From Paragorgia papillata (Eukaryota; Cnidaria; Anthozoa; Scleralcyonacea; Coralliidae): 64,000 bases of DNA. The stretch spans positions 558,001 through 622,000 of the forward strand of contig JAWNZC010000314.1 of the NCBI GenBank assembly GCA_035771165.1. The letters are read 5' to 3'. This document shows, piece after piece, positions 49,297-61,233 of this stretch (positions are counted from its first letter, which is position 1; the number at the start of each line of letters is the position of its first letter). The notes beneath the pieces were generated by a model, which had not been told where the DNA came from, ran no database searches, and worked only from the letters and a program-made list of their open reading frames with translations. The translations under genes were made by a program, and so were the position numbers.

Positions 49297-52200
49297 CTAA
49301 AATAAATATAATAAATTAGTAACAACCGCTGACCTATATATAACTGAAATGTGGGGTACCGTATTTACTCGATTAAGCGCCGCTCCCGATTAAGCGCCGC
49401 ATATGAGAGCAAAAATATTAAAGAGCGCCGCCCTCGAATAAGCGCCGCACTTTTTCATAACAATGCGGCGCTTAATCGAAGCACCGTCAGACTGAATTGT
49501 TCGAGGAGCCAAACTAAAAAACAAGTACGGTACACCTCAGTCTTAAACCAGCCTCGGAAATTTATTCTCCTGTATTACAATGTTTTTCAGTTCAAAGTGG
49601 GTATATTTCATTGCTCTCCAATTTGAAACATGTTTATTTTGTTGTTAGCATTTACAAATGATGTGATTTTTAAAGAGCGCCACCCTCAAATAAGCGCCGC
49701 ATCCGAAACACTAAAAATTTAAAGGGCGCCACGGCGCTTAATCGAGTAAATACATAAAGACGTGATGGCAGGTCCATAAAGTGATGGCAGGTTTAAAAAG
49801 ATAGTAAAGGCTGAAAAGATAGTTGAGAAGCTAGCACGTCGATTGTTCTAGAGAAGACAAAAGAGTGAAGAGAGGAGTGCCAGAGAGAAGTGAAGTAAAG
49901 AGAAGAGTGAAGTGGAGAGTCAAGAGAAGATTGAAGAGAAAAGAGTGGAGAGAAGAATAAAGTGGAGAGAAGAATAAAGAGGAGAGAAGAGTGAAGAGAA
50001 GAGAAGAGTGAAGAGAAGAGAAGAGTTCCAAAGAGAAGAGTGCCAGAGAGAAGTGAAGAGTGGAGAGAAAAGAGTGAAGAGGAGAGTGAAAAGACGGGAA
50101 GAGTGAAGAGACGAGAAGAGTGGAGAGAAGAAGGAAGAGAAGAGAAGAGTGAAAAGACGGGAACAGTGAAGAGACGAGAAGAGTGAGGGGAAGACTAGTG
50201 GAGAAGGGAAAAGTGAAGAGGGGACGAGAAAAGAGAAGAAAGAGGAGAAAAGTGAGAAAAGAGAAGGAAAGGAAAAAAAAAGAAGAGAAGAGACTGGAAA
50301 AGAATAGAATAGAATAGAAAGACGAGAACAAAGGAAGAATTAAGGAAGATATCGCGTAAGGATAAGAGAGAAATAAAGGGAATAAGAAGCTACAAGAGGG
50401 GAGAGGATAAGAGGGAAGTAAAGAAAAGAAAGGCGAGGACAGGGAAGGAGGATTGGAAAAGGAAAGAGAATTGGGAATGGGAGAGGCGGGAAGGGCAAAC
50501 TAAAAGGGGGTAAGAAATGGAAGGAAAGAAAAGAAAATTGAGGGAAGAAGAGGAGAGGAAAGGAAGGAAACAGCTAAAGTGTGATACTTTGCAATACTCT
50601 TATTCTTAAAAAATCTATAATTCACTTACAATGCTCTTCCTTTACGATATTCTGCAATGTGACATTACTTGCCAAAGTGACATTGGTATAAATGTACATC
50701 CAACAGGAAGGTGTGTCCGATACGGTGTACACAATATGTGTATCATTACTTCTTACCATGTACTCCTCTCCTTTACCTAACGTCACATTCCGTCCGCCGT
50801 CTTCGATTCTAACAGTCCCTTCAAGAACAGTAACTGAAGCAATGAGATGCGCGTTGACAAAATTCTCCAGATTAAGTCCGGGGAAGTCCGCAACGAATAC
50901 GATATCGGTGAAATTGCTCTTTTCGAGGGTCTCTTGTTCGATTTCTCGTAGCTTCGTCCTCCATGGTGATAGGTCAATCAATAATGGCAGAACCCAGGGT
51001 GTTTGTTGAAAGGGAGCCCAGGGTGCCTTGACGATGTCGACCCCAGGGTCAAACATACGTTGCTGAAATCGCCCGTTCATTGACCGCCAGATGTCAAAGT
51101 ATATGGCAGGGTCTGTTACGTTCAGACCCTTGTGCTCTTTGATTTTCCGCACAAGACATGTAGTGTATTGTTTAATCATGTCAGGGTGGGAGTTCCAACG
51201 TGCACGGCTCCGTTGGCCACCACTTACCCAAACCTAACACAGTAAAAGTAAAACGAAGCAATATTACTGGTTTAAGTTAGACCATTTTACGAGTCAACTT
51301 CGGACCCGAGTCAAGCACGAGTCAAGTTTAAAAGCCTTGTTTAAACTCTAGTCTAATTTGACATTTCACATCTCTATTTTTTGTCTGACTTTTTTCTGTT
51401 GGTGAACTTTCACTGTGACGAGTAAAATCGTGTGGCGTCGCCCAGAAGGAGTTAAGGTCTTAGTAAAAATTATCCCATCAATGTTGTATAATATTAGTAG
51501 CGATATTATAATTAGGTTTTTGTGTAGTTGTACCTATAAACAACAAATTGCAAAAAAATCACGGTGAAATATGCTACGTCGTTTCTACACAACCGAAATA
51601 GAATAGTCTTTGAAATTTGAATAGTCTTAGAAAAGTCTTTGGCTAAACAACAACAACGATGACGACGACAACAAATTACAGCAACACCACCAACACCACC
51701 ACAAACACCAACAAAGTACAACAACAACAATATAAACGACAAACAACAACAAACTACAACGCAGGGGTATTAAGGAACGGCTCCAGACCTAAAAATCAAT
51801 ATTTTTTGTATCTTCTCGACTTCTCGACTACAAAGTCACGTGACTGGCTGGCGGCCATATTGGATTTAAATTTGAGCATTCTTGCATACATGGAACAACA
51901 GTAAAATTTACTAAAATGATCCACATGTCTATCTAATTTACCATGCTAACTAGAAAGTTTTACAAAATTACGATAAAAGCAACGTTTTAGCAAAATAGGT
52001 TTTGCCATATTATAATTTATTTTATATTTTTGTTTATACGTATTGGTTCCTACTTTTCAACTTAGCATGCTAAATGTAATAATAGTTTGGATGATTTGAG
52101 GCAGTTTTTATAGTAAATTTTACTGTTTTTCTATGTATGCAAGAAAGCTCAAATTTAAGTCCAATATGGCCGTCAATCGGTCATGTGACCTTGTTGTCAT

Positions 52201-55200
52201 GGAAACAAAACTGTAAATTACTACCTTCTGTATAATAAATATGTTTGACAAGTTTTACTGACTTTGGTTAAAGTCTTTGGAAAATAAGAAATTTTAGTGT
52301 TCAAATAGAGAGTCATGCCTTAATACCGTTGAGAAGAAACAACAACAATAACAACAACAACAACAAACTACAAGAAATTAACAACTAAACAAATACACAT
52401 TGTACTGCGCATATCCTTGTAAATCTCTCGGTAATTTTAATAACATATTATCGGTCTTACCCCCGGAATAAGGAAATGTGACAGGTTGGTAGTTTGGTCA
52501 ACAACCTGAACACGGACATGCTGCGTACTCCACGATTGTACCATCATATCCCACGAGTACCCGTAAAGTCCATTAGTCCACGAATTGTATCCCTAAATTG
52601 ACAGCAAAACAATAGCATGCTTTAATAGCCGTGCTTTCATTTCATTAAGTATATATTGGCTATACCATTGTTGGGGATTTTACATATTTAAGATAATTAG
52701 AACCTTCTGAAAACAGTAACATATCTTCTTTTTCTACAATTTCATCTTTATGGACTTTCTTGCTGTTAAAGTCGACTGAAGTGACGTCAAAGCAGGAATC
52801 TGTAAAGTGGTTTTTATATCGACAAATTCCTGTTTTGACGTCACTTCCATCAACTTTAACAACGAAAAAGTACATGAAGATGAAATTTTAGAGAAGGAAG
52901 ATATATTAGAAATCTTCTGAGAAGTTCCAAATATCCTAAATATGTAAGATCCCCAACTATGATATAGGCACTTTAAAGAGGAAATGAAATAAAAATTAAG
53001 TTTGCTCGATTTACAAGATATCCAAAAAATAATAAAGAATTACTTTTAATTAACAGTTTTTCCATATTTCACTTCGTTCTCAAGTTATTTAGATTTGTTT
53101 GATATGTAAATGAGATGAACTGTGACGTAAAGTTATGTACAGATAAATGTTAGTTATATAGAAAATCGTGTGTATCTTCGACGTTATCGAACCAAATTTG
53201 GTCTTGTGATGTTTAGTGTGTTGAGGTCCATATAGTTGCAAAGTTTTAAATAATATTGTTTAATAATTCCAAAGATATACATGATTTTCCAATAACTCAC
53301 AATAATCTGCACATAACTTTACGTCATAGCTTATCTCATTTACATATCAAACAATTCTAAATAACTTGTGAACGAAGTGAAATATGGAAAAACTGTAAAA
53401 GTCATTCTTTATCACTTTCAGGAGATCGTGAATTGGATGAAACAAACTTAATTTTCATTTCATTTCCTCTTTAAAGTATAAGACCCCGTTCACACGAGTC
53501 CGGAGCGAGTTGAAAACGGCGCTAAAAAGTCACAAAACGCCGTTGCGTTCACACGGCACCGGATCGAAATTGTGTGAAAACGGCGCTCTAACCGGAGCGT
53601 TTTGGAAACGATTTCTAGACGGAGCGAGATGAAAACGGAACCCGTGTGAAGATCCGGCACTTTTTCGCTCCACTTTAGTACCCAGTTACTAAATTTTCAG
53701 CTCCTAACCAAACGGCTGGTGTATTTTTCAGCGATGGAAAACTGTATTTGTCTTGTCGACTTCGGAAAGCTTCTGCTAAGAACTTGTGCTGCTGTTTGAA
53801 CAATTATAATAACATTATTACAACAATGACTAGCCAGTGTAAATAGGAGAAGATTAAAATTGTAAACACTTTGAAGACTAAAATTGTAAACCTAGAATGC
53901 ACTAATACACTTTGGGGGATACTATTCTTTGAATTGCTCCTCGTTTCCATTTATACTTTTAACGAGATATATTTAAACAGTGCACCAGAAGCTTCCGGAG
54001 TCGTGTGAACATCTTCAAAGCGTCGTTAAATTATGACGGATTCGTGTGAACGTAACCGCATTTTACAATCTAAATAATAAAGTACGATTCGGAGCCGAAT
54101 TTTTGAAATTCTGAAGCCATATCGAGAGATACAAAAGATTGAAGAGCGTGGGATATTAACATATTTATGACTGGGTAATTTACACTACGCGAGACCCTGT
54201 TATGTCATAACAACGTTCAGCCATGCTTCAATAGCCGTGCTTTAATTTCATTAAAGCTTTAATTTCATCAAAGCATGAAGCCACATAGTCATAGAGGAAT
54301 ACTGTCTAGTAGATTAGGTACAGTCGTAAGCGTGTAGTCAAAGTTAACCGTTTTGAAATTGACACCGTGGGATTGACGAGACGTGCAGGGCTAAGAGCAC
54401 ATTCATGTGACAATAATTTATTGGTTCGAAACGAATGAAAACCTAATACGTTTCCAAGGTAAACATTTAACTTTGACGTTGATCACATAAAACATGTTTT
54501 GATGAGCGGTGTACACGCTTAGGTGCCAATGACTGTATTTCTATACGAAATATGAACTTGAGCTAGACTCGTCTTTTAACGAGGAAACTAGACAAACATG
54601 CTTTCTAAATGTGGTAGTATTGAAATGCTTAAGTTGTAATTAACTCAATCTGGCACATGAATCCAATCTATTTGGAACGCTATTCTCGGTTTTGAAATAC
54701 TATAGACCTTATTCAAAAATGGCCAATGAATTAGAATTCTTTTATGTACGTATAAATTAGCCCTTATGAACTCGTTTTCATGTGGGACATTAAGCATTTT
54801 TACTTTAAAAGGAGATTAATTTATGTGCACTTCAAAAACTCAAAGGAAAATCATGACCGTGACGTGTCTCTATATGTGATAGAGACACGCTCGTTATTTT
54901 CGATGAACTTTTTCTTCGATTTTGCGGCTCAGACAACTTCAATTTTTAAAATTGATTTCTATATGAGCTTATTATATGGATAGTTTTTGAAGCCATTTAA
55001 AACATTCACAGTACGTGTTTTATCAGATCTAAAACACTCGGCTATCGCCTTGTGTTTTAAATCTGATAAAACACTGCTGCTCAAGGTTTATTTTTCAATC
55101 TTTCGTGCTTTCCTCCATGTCCGCCATGTTGTACGACACGCACCAACTTCACGTATGCGTATCAAGTCATTTTCAACTGAAACTGCATGTTTACATGAAT

Positions 55201-58200
55201 CTGGTTGGAAACACTCATTCTGATTCTTGCCTGAATCTCAACTTTGTGGATTGAATAATTGACTTCTAGCTTCCGTTTTATCACATCTTTCAATGTTCTT
55301 CATGTAAACACAACAAGGAGAAATAACATGCAGGAGATTTGACCTGAACACTCAATCCGCTTCATATAAACAAGGCCGAAGACTTACCTTGGTGATGAAA
55401 TGAGACCACGGCAAGAACAACTGCACAAGAACATACAGACTGGCCACAGAGATCAAAAAACTTTTTCGGATAAACACGTAGCGCTCGTCACAGGAGCTGA
55501 GCTTTTGTCCTTTAACCTTTTTACCGCCCTCCATATTCTCTGTGAACAACGTTTCGACCTTCGGGTCGTCTTGTAGTGGTAAAAAGTACGAGAAACACGC
55601 CGGCGTCTTTCGGGTCAAGATTCTAGGCCAATCAGACCGGAAGAAGAAGGGCATCGTGGCTAGCATGGTCCACGCAAACATACCAATATGAAACATCTGA
55701 GAGTTCATCAGATGGAACATGGAGCCAAAGAACACACCTACTAGCCGAGTTTTTTCAAACAACAACAGAAACCCTTCGGAGAGATCTAATATAAGACCAC
55801 AGATATGAACCATGTATAACTCGATGAACTTGTCAGACACGAAGAAGCGAAACGGATCGAAGACCCATTGTTTGGATAGTCCGTGCATGGAGTAGCCAGA
55901 CATCCAGTCCATATCCAATTTCTTTAATCCAGCAAAAAAATAGACCAACACAATCTATAGAAAGTATGAGAGTGTAAAAGTGTAAAGTGTTACATAAGTA
56001 CGTAGTGTTTTAGATAGAGCAAAGTGAAAAGGTGGTAAACTGCCGAGAATGTCTTAATCCCCGAGCCCGGGCGTAGGGCCGAAGGCCCGGAGCCCGGTGA
56101 GGGTGCTAATCTCGACATGCGTGGAGTCCACTTTACACGAGAGATGAAAAGCTGAAATTAATGTTATCAAATCCACAACTTGCGCAGTTCGGATAGCAGG
56201 GTACTGGTAACTAACCTGTTAAATTATTCAAGCTCTACTAAATTAAAAGAGAACGAAGAAAAGGATACAAACAGCTGATTTATTGTAATATATCTTGAAG
56301 AGAAACCAAATAACCTGAAGAAACTAAACGCCGTATGGTAAACAAAAACTCGGTTTGTGGTCACTCAGTTGTCTCAAAATCATTTTGAAGTTAACGGTAG
56401 GGGGTTTGTATTTATTTAGTATTAAAAATAATTATGTAAACGCCAAGAACGGTATACAGTTTCAGTATACCTTGACCTTGTCCATATGTTGTTTTCAAGT
56501 TTTCGCTTAACCTAAAACAATATACAGCTTCACGTTTTCGTGCTTTACCTTTGCTCGTTCCACGGGTCGTTCAAACCATAAGTCAGCTTAACTAAAGCTA
56601 ACTTAAAACACTACCTTAGGCTTTAAGTGGACGTGATGTTTTCCATTGACTTTGCATGCACTTTTTATTATTAAAAATACTCATGGGCTTTGTCGATTCT
56701 CTTGGTTGTATTTCCAAATTTTCAACTGAAACGTGCATGGTCTGTTTAACATACTTCTTTCTGGAATTCGATTCTACTGAATTGTTTTATCTCAGACTCT
56801 ATTATAAATGTAATTTTTTAATTCTGCCTTTGCAAAACATGTATATGCATAGGGAAGCCATTTAAAGGCTTGCTAAAAATAATCCCTTTTGAAACCTCCT
56901 AAAAACAATATATTTTTTACAACCAGAATTTAATAATGAAATTGGTATGTTGATCAACTTCATTAAACCAGTTTTATTAGTCATCTTATCCATAAATTAT
57001 ATAATTATCTTGAGGATTACCATTTGTTTTTATATCTGTTTGTTTTTATATTGGCTGTATATTAGGAGTGCTTATTTTAATCGGGGTGGGTGGGGAGTGT
57101 TTTAAAAAAGCATGTAAAAGCGGGCGAGGGGTTGTTGCGTTCATGTATTTCTAGTTACAAAATACTGACGTTTCGACTGGAGCCCTTCGTCAGAATGCTC
57201 TAGAAAATATATAAGTACTGTTTATAAATAAACGAGCAGGAGTGTTTATCCAGGTATATAGACACAAAACGATAGACGGGTGTTTACTTTTATACCTGAT
57301 AAAATACGAACTGTGAGTTTATTGAAGGCCTCAAACACGAACCATTTCGTAGGTTCTTTGACGTAAACATTTTGAAGATTGGCCTTGTGTGAGCGGTCAA
57401 ATCCAGTCAGAGATTTATCGAAAACGGCAAGCGTGTCTTTATCACATATAAAGACATTTGTTAAACATGGCATTTCCTTTGTGTTTCCTTCATGATATAA
57501 TGAGTTCTTGAAGATTGGATAAAATTACGCAGCCTGCGTCCAGGGCGCAAAAATGCAGCGCGAATGTGTAAGTATTAATAGCGCCTGCGCATCAGCGCAG
57601 AATTATAATTTTTAGTTCTACGTTTACCTCAAACTGCAAACTCCAATTCGCGGTTTGCCGTTTGGTGTTAGAAGTTGGGACAATGTGTACATTTAGTTTG
57701 AAACCTCCGTGATTAATGTAAGGTTTACATTAATTGTAAACTACTGCAGAAAAAAAGAATCTATATACCAATAAAAATACGAGAATAAATCCAAAGCTAA
57801 TAAATAGCTATCTTCCTGCTACACAAGAAGAAACAAATAGATTTTCTATTTTAATTAGAGCAGTTACTCAATCATATATGTTGAATCCGCCAGGTTGATT
57901 TTCTTGTCGTATACAGTGTTCGTGCTTTAAACAACGAAGAAGGCAAAAATCTTCGCTTCTTGCTATTAAAATTCATAGCAAATCAAAGAAAAATACTTAA
58001 ATTGTATACCAGAAGCTTTTATACGTGAGATAATACAAACTCCAAACAGAGAATTACAGGCATAAATGACTTACGTGAAAACCGACTTTTTGCCGTAGAA
58101 AACGTGTATCTGAAACCGCAAACGTGTAACCTCAAACGTTGGGCAACGGTTAGACGTTAGCAGTAAAAGAAACAGACGTCAAACTAAATGTCTCCTCTAA

Positions 58201-61200
58201 TCACAGTAATTACGACAACCCAGGAACACACAAAGATGCTGTGTAACAGCCCCCGCGCGCTCAGCGCAACTTCCCCAAAGACGCCTGGGTACGAGGCTGG
58301 CTGTGTAACATTACACATTGTGATTCATCAGTGCAAGTTTGGAAATTGAGTAAATTTCATCCAAACGTACAGGCCTGTTGAGAGTTCAGAACAAACTATA
58401 TCCACTGTTGAATCACTGCATGTGTATATGTAACGTCTTTACGTGTCCCTGGGTTGCATTTCCGGTGAATATTAAACCAACTTTAGTAGAAGAAGAAGGT
58501 ATCAAGACGTAACTTTAGTTAATTATAGTATTAAACAACTACAGATTACAGATTTTAATTACTTCTTCCCACAAGGGGCTTTTCAAGAGCAATTTACATT
58601 ACTAAATTTCAAGTGGCAGAGTCGAAGGCATATTAAAGGCACTCGAAGCATGCAGCCGCCCTACGACACATTTATGACACACATTTCAGACCACGAATCA
58701 CAGACCTAGGTGTTGATTTTATGGAGGGAGGAAAACCGGAGAACCCGGCGAAAAACCCTCGAAGCACAGGAGAGACCAACTAAACTTTACTCAAGCTCGA
58801 GAACGGGGTTATTCCCAGACGGTCACCCATCCAAGTACTAACCCCGTTAAACCTGGCTTAACTTTAACAATTTCTATCAGAAAGTGCCAAAGATTGTACT
58901 GAATATATTAAAAGCCCAAACATGAGATAGGTGTACTTTATCAAAATTATTGTTACCTGGAATTTGATAATCCAGTAATTCCATCGAGGAACGCAGGTAT
59001 TCCTTATCGATTCTTGAAAGAAGCCATCTATTGACCTATTTATAAAGATAAATAGATTGTATCCACAATAAAATCTCACAAAGATGTATACGTACATACA
59101 TTAGACAATTAGATATGCACAAACACGAATTATATGGATTTATGAAATAAAAATAATTAACATCATGCGTATGTGTTGTTGTTCCACAGGTCCCTTGGGG
59201 GTTCTTCTTGGGGGTATCAAATCCACTAGCCCCTTGGCTAAGTTTAATGAGCATAGATGCTCTGAGCTCATTCGTGTACCGACTGCCGTATGTGACACTT
59301 CGCTACCACCCACCCTCCCACCCCGTGTAGTAGGCATCCAGGTGGTTGAGCCGTTGCCATTCCTTGGCTTGGGCTCGCTCAGTCGTGCAAGTAGGTTTTG
59401 TATTGCTGCTGGTGTCCCTAGTGCCTGCAATCGTTGCGGACATGGTTTTTGTGTTCCTTGCGGTGCTACGGTTGCGGGCCGGGTACTGCATGTGCACTAC
59501 TTTGCAATCATACAGATGCTAGGTGGTTGCTTGTGTGCTGCTTTGCATCATATTGTTGCTGGGGGGGGGGGGGGGGAGGGGGGGGGGGGGGGGAGGCTGC
59601 TCTTGTGCTAATGTTCATTGCTCTCTTGCAGTTGCTAGGTGGTTGCAGGTGTGCTACTTTGCTATTAGGGACCTTAAGATGCTAGGACGACGACGGCGGT
59701 TAAAAAGCAATTCAAATTTTAGCAATAAAAAGAAGTCACGGTTAACTGACTACTGTATTCAATACTTGAAGCTTGTTTTATAATTTTCAAAGTGTTAAAA
59801 CGGTTGCAGTGTCTGTGTTAAGCAATCAGACAACAGTTCTCATCACTCCACGAGTCGTCGTCGTCCTGAAGACGTGAAAATGCTCTGAGTGGCGTTGTAT
59901 ACAGAGCGAGGACGATGTTCAGATAACTCTTGGGACTAGAAATTATTCATTATCTTTGTTTTGCAAGAAGAATGCTTTTGTTTGAAGGACGTCGTCCTCG
60001 AAGTTGCCGTCGTAGATCTTAAGGTCCCTATTATATTGGTGCTGGGAGACTGCATTTATGCTGTTGTGCCTGGCTATCGTACAGTTGCTGGGTGGTTGCA
60101 TGTGTGCTACTTTGCTATCATATTGTTGCGGGAGGACTGCATTTGTGCTAATGTACCTTGCTGTCATACAGTTGCTACGTGGTTGCATGTGCGACTTTGC
60201 TGTAATCTTCTTGCTGGTGGATGACTGCATTTGTGCTAATGTTCCTTGCTGTCATACAGTTGCTTTGTGGTTGCATGTGCGACTTTGCTGTAATCGTCTT
60301 GCTGGTAGGGGACTGCATTTGTGCTAATGTTCCTTGCTGTCATACAGTTGCGGGGGATCCGCTTTGCGTTGGTGCTATTTACTATCCCACAGTTGCTGAG
60401 GCTGTGTTTGTGTAATGTAATGTAATGTAATGTAATGTAATGTAATGTAATGTAATGTAATGTAATGTAATGTAATGTAATGTAATGTAACGTAATGTAA
60501 CGTAATGTAACGTAATGTGATGTAACGTAATGTAACGTAATGCAATGTAAATACAATGTAATGCATCTACCATGCATATAATTATGCTCTTATGAAAAGG
60601 AAGCGGTATAAGGTACTGTTGTACGGTGTAAGACAAGTTCTAAGACGACGTTACACGGCCACAGGGTTTGTCAGTTTCGACTGTATAGTGTTTATTTATT
60701 TGGTAAATTTGCACCCTATGACATAAAGGGGGAAAACTTGTGTGAATGCATTGCAGTTTCATGAAAAAGTTGACAGCTGCTCCACTTTTTTATGGAACGG
60801 CATGGTGATCTAGGCAGACTTGAAGTAAGTATATGAAAGTATAATTGTCTAGCGTTAGAGCAAAACTTAATAAGTTGCCAGTAAAGGGTGCGAAACCAAA
60901 ACTCCACTTACCAGTATCTGTTGGCGTCCGTTAACAGCAACATGAATGACAGCAAACCATACAGATACGAGTGGTTGTTCCATACAGTCTTGTCCAAGAA
61001 AAATATATACCAATAGGTCGAAACAAACATTAGGCAGCTGGCCCTGTAACAGCAACCCAAAGTGATCCCCAAAGCACCAAGAAACATTACAAGATACACG
61101 GCATACATCCAGTCGACCGGGAGGGGCCTTAACCAGTCAAACAATGGGAAGTAACACATGGATGGATCTTGCCAGTGGTTACGAACCAAGGACATTCCTC

Positions 61201-61233
61201 TCTCCTGCGGAATGTCTAGCATCATAAGAATAC
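49103..61233 (-). CDS. GGCX: Vitamin K-dependent gamma-carboxylase, six exons, N-terminus missing
   Basis: Exons (minus strand, 5' to 3'): 61233-60912, 59035-58957, 55954-55388, 52592-52461, 51233-50630, 49296-49103. All junctions are AG/GT with matching phases, giving about 631 residues from MLDIPQERG to the stop. GGCX is an ER membrane enzyme that carboxylates Glu to Gla using reduced vitamin K, CO2 and O2. Conserved features include WNNHSYLYG (human Asn159/His160), AGLKKLD (human Lys218, the active base), the Cys of SMCYFPL and of SCWMYIY (equivalents of the human Cys99-Cys450 disulfide), and [18 protein letters not shown]. Several hydrophobic segments fit the multipass N-terminal domain. 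The ~60 N-terminal residues before MLDIPQERG were not found up to 64000. The C-terminal tail is shorter than in human. Confidence 0.95.
49362..49756. repeat. MITE with TATTTACTCGATTAAGCGCC ends
   Basis: The ends GTATTTACTCGATTAAGCGC / GCGCTTAATCGAGTAAATAC are inverted, with several more GCGCCGC/AAGCGCCGCA copies inside. In GGCX intron 5. Confidence 0.8.
49850..50570. repeat. Purine-rich (GAGAA)n low-complexity tract
   Basis: 700 bp of AGAGAAGAGTGAAGAGA-type sequence. The long minus-strand ORF is an artefact. Confidence 0.95.
50630..51233 (-). CDS. GGCX: GGCX exon 5
   Basis: Acceptor GTTAG at 51238-51234, donor GTAAGT at 50629. It encodes the lumenal part: [87 protein letters not shown], and [12 protein letters not shown]. 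Very close to vertebrate GGCX. Confidence 0.97.
51645..51770 (+). repeat. (ACA)n-type low-complexity tract
   Basis: Runs of AACAACAAC/ACCACCAAC. A second CAACAA tract occurs at 52337-52370. Confidence 0.85.
51768..52328. repeat. Foldback element with GGTATTAAGG ends
   Basis: The ends GGTATTAAGGAACGGCTCC / ...CATGCCTTAATACC are inverted. Arms carry GGCGGCCATATTGGATTTAAATTTGAGC and its inverse. In GGCX intron 4. Confidence 0.75.
52461..52592 (-). CDS. GGCX: GGCX exon 4
   Basis: Acceptor TTTAG, donor GTAAGA at 52460. 44 codons in phase 0: [18 protein letters not shown], then [14 protein letters not shown] and FLIPG. Matches the highly conserved [17 protein letters not shown] of GGCX. Confidence 0.97.
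52665..54065. repeat. Three consecutive foldback elements in intron 3
   Basis: 52665-52965: GTTGGGGATTTTACATATTTA ends, with TGACGTCA in both arms (about 52789 and 52838). 52968-53478: ends CTTTAAAGAGGAAATGAAAT / ATTTCATTTCCTCTTTAAAG. 53483-54062: ends GACCCCGTTCACACGAGTCCGG / ...CGGATTCGTGTGAACGTAACC, with internal GAAAACGG repeats. Confidence 0.75.
55015..55080. repeat. Short hairpin
   Basis: GTGTTTTATCAGATCTAAAA / TTTTAAATCTGATAAAACAC arms around CACTCGGCTATCGCCTTG. Confidence 0.75.
55388..55954 (-). CDS. GGCX: GGCX exon 3: active-base Lys
   Basis: Acceptor CTATAG, donor GTAAGT at 55387. 189 codons in phase 0: [17 protein letters not shown] (second Lys equals human Lys218), [50 protein letters not shown], and [14 protein letters not shown]. 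Contains several membrane segments. Confidence 0.97.
55995..57240. other. GGCX intron 2, repeats
   Basis: 55995-56060 repeats the GCAAAGTGAAAAGGTGGTAA family seen at 36260. 56061-57160 has no recognisable feature except short ORFs. 57168-57193 carries a minus-strand CTGACGAAGGGCTCCAGTC-GAAACGT module. Confidence 0.5.
57241..58708. other. GGCX intron 2, remainder
   Basis: AT-rich sequence. I see no exon, and a minus-strand ORF at 57246-57473 has no splice context or homology. No strong repeat is seen, apart from ACTCCAA/CAAACTGCAAAC phrases near 57630-57700. Confidence 0.4.
58709..58866 (-). repeat. 5S rRNA-derived SINE (minus), copy 3, truncated
   Basis: Same GGTTTTCCTCCCTCCATAAAATC tail and 5S-like GGGTTAGTACTTGGATGGGTGAC as 28459-28672. 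It ends inside the 5S-like head, about 90 bp from GGCX exon 2. Confidence 0.75.
58957..59035 (-). CDS. GGCX: GGCX exon 2
   Basis: Acceptor AATAG, donor GTAACA at 58956. 79 nt; its first G completes the Trp of DANRYW. It encodes [20 protein letters not shown] then WIIKFQ, matching SVDGLL...VPLWNY of GGCX. Confidence 0.95.
59430..60400 (+). repeat. Minisatellite, TTGCTGGGTGGTTGCATGTG type
   Basis: Units of about 60-80 bp containing TTGCTRGGTGGTTGCATGTG, CTACTTTGCTATCATA and CTGCATTTGTGCTAATGTTC, interrupted by a poly-G run (59560-59593) and the MITE at 59668-60029. Overlapping ORFs in several frames are artefacts. Confidence 0.8.
59668..60029. mobile_element. MITE inside the minisatellite
   Basis: GGGACCTTAAGATGCTAGGACG at the left and CGTCGTAGATCTTAAGGTCCC at the right are inverted, with TATTA next to both ends (consistent with a 5-bp target duplication). 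Confidence 0.75.
60413..60552. repeat. (TGTAA)n microsatellite
   Basis: About 27 pentamer copies, with CGTAA variants towards the right. Confidence 0.97.
60912..61233 (-). CDS. GGCX: GGCX exon 1 of those found
   Basis: Acceptor ACACAG at 61239-61234, donor GTAAGT at 60911. It encodes [68 protein letters not shown], and TDANRYW. It starts in phase 2, so an earlier coding exon must exist outside or unrecognised. Confidence 0.97.

Noticed and set aside
49831..50331. 166-codon Ser/Leu/Phe-rich minus-strand ORF
   Set aside because: It overlies a low-complexity purine tract with no other coding sign.
59165..60415. Cys/Leu-rich ORFs on both strands
   Set aside because: They are frames of a GTTGCATGTG minisatellite, poly-G and a MITE, with no start or splice context.
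60912..60929. Arg in place of His in the GGCX DANRYW motif as a lost catalytic residue
   Set aside because: Counting back from Lys218 shows the catalytic human His160 lies in NNHSYLYG, which is conserved here. The DAN(H/R)YW site is a different, later position.
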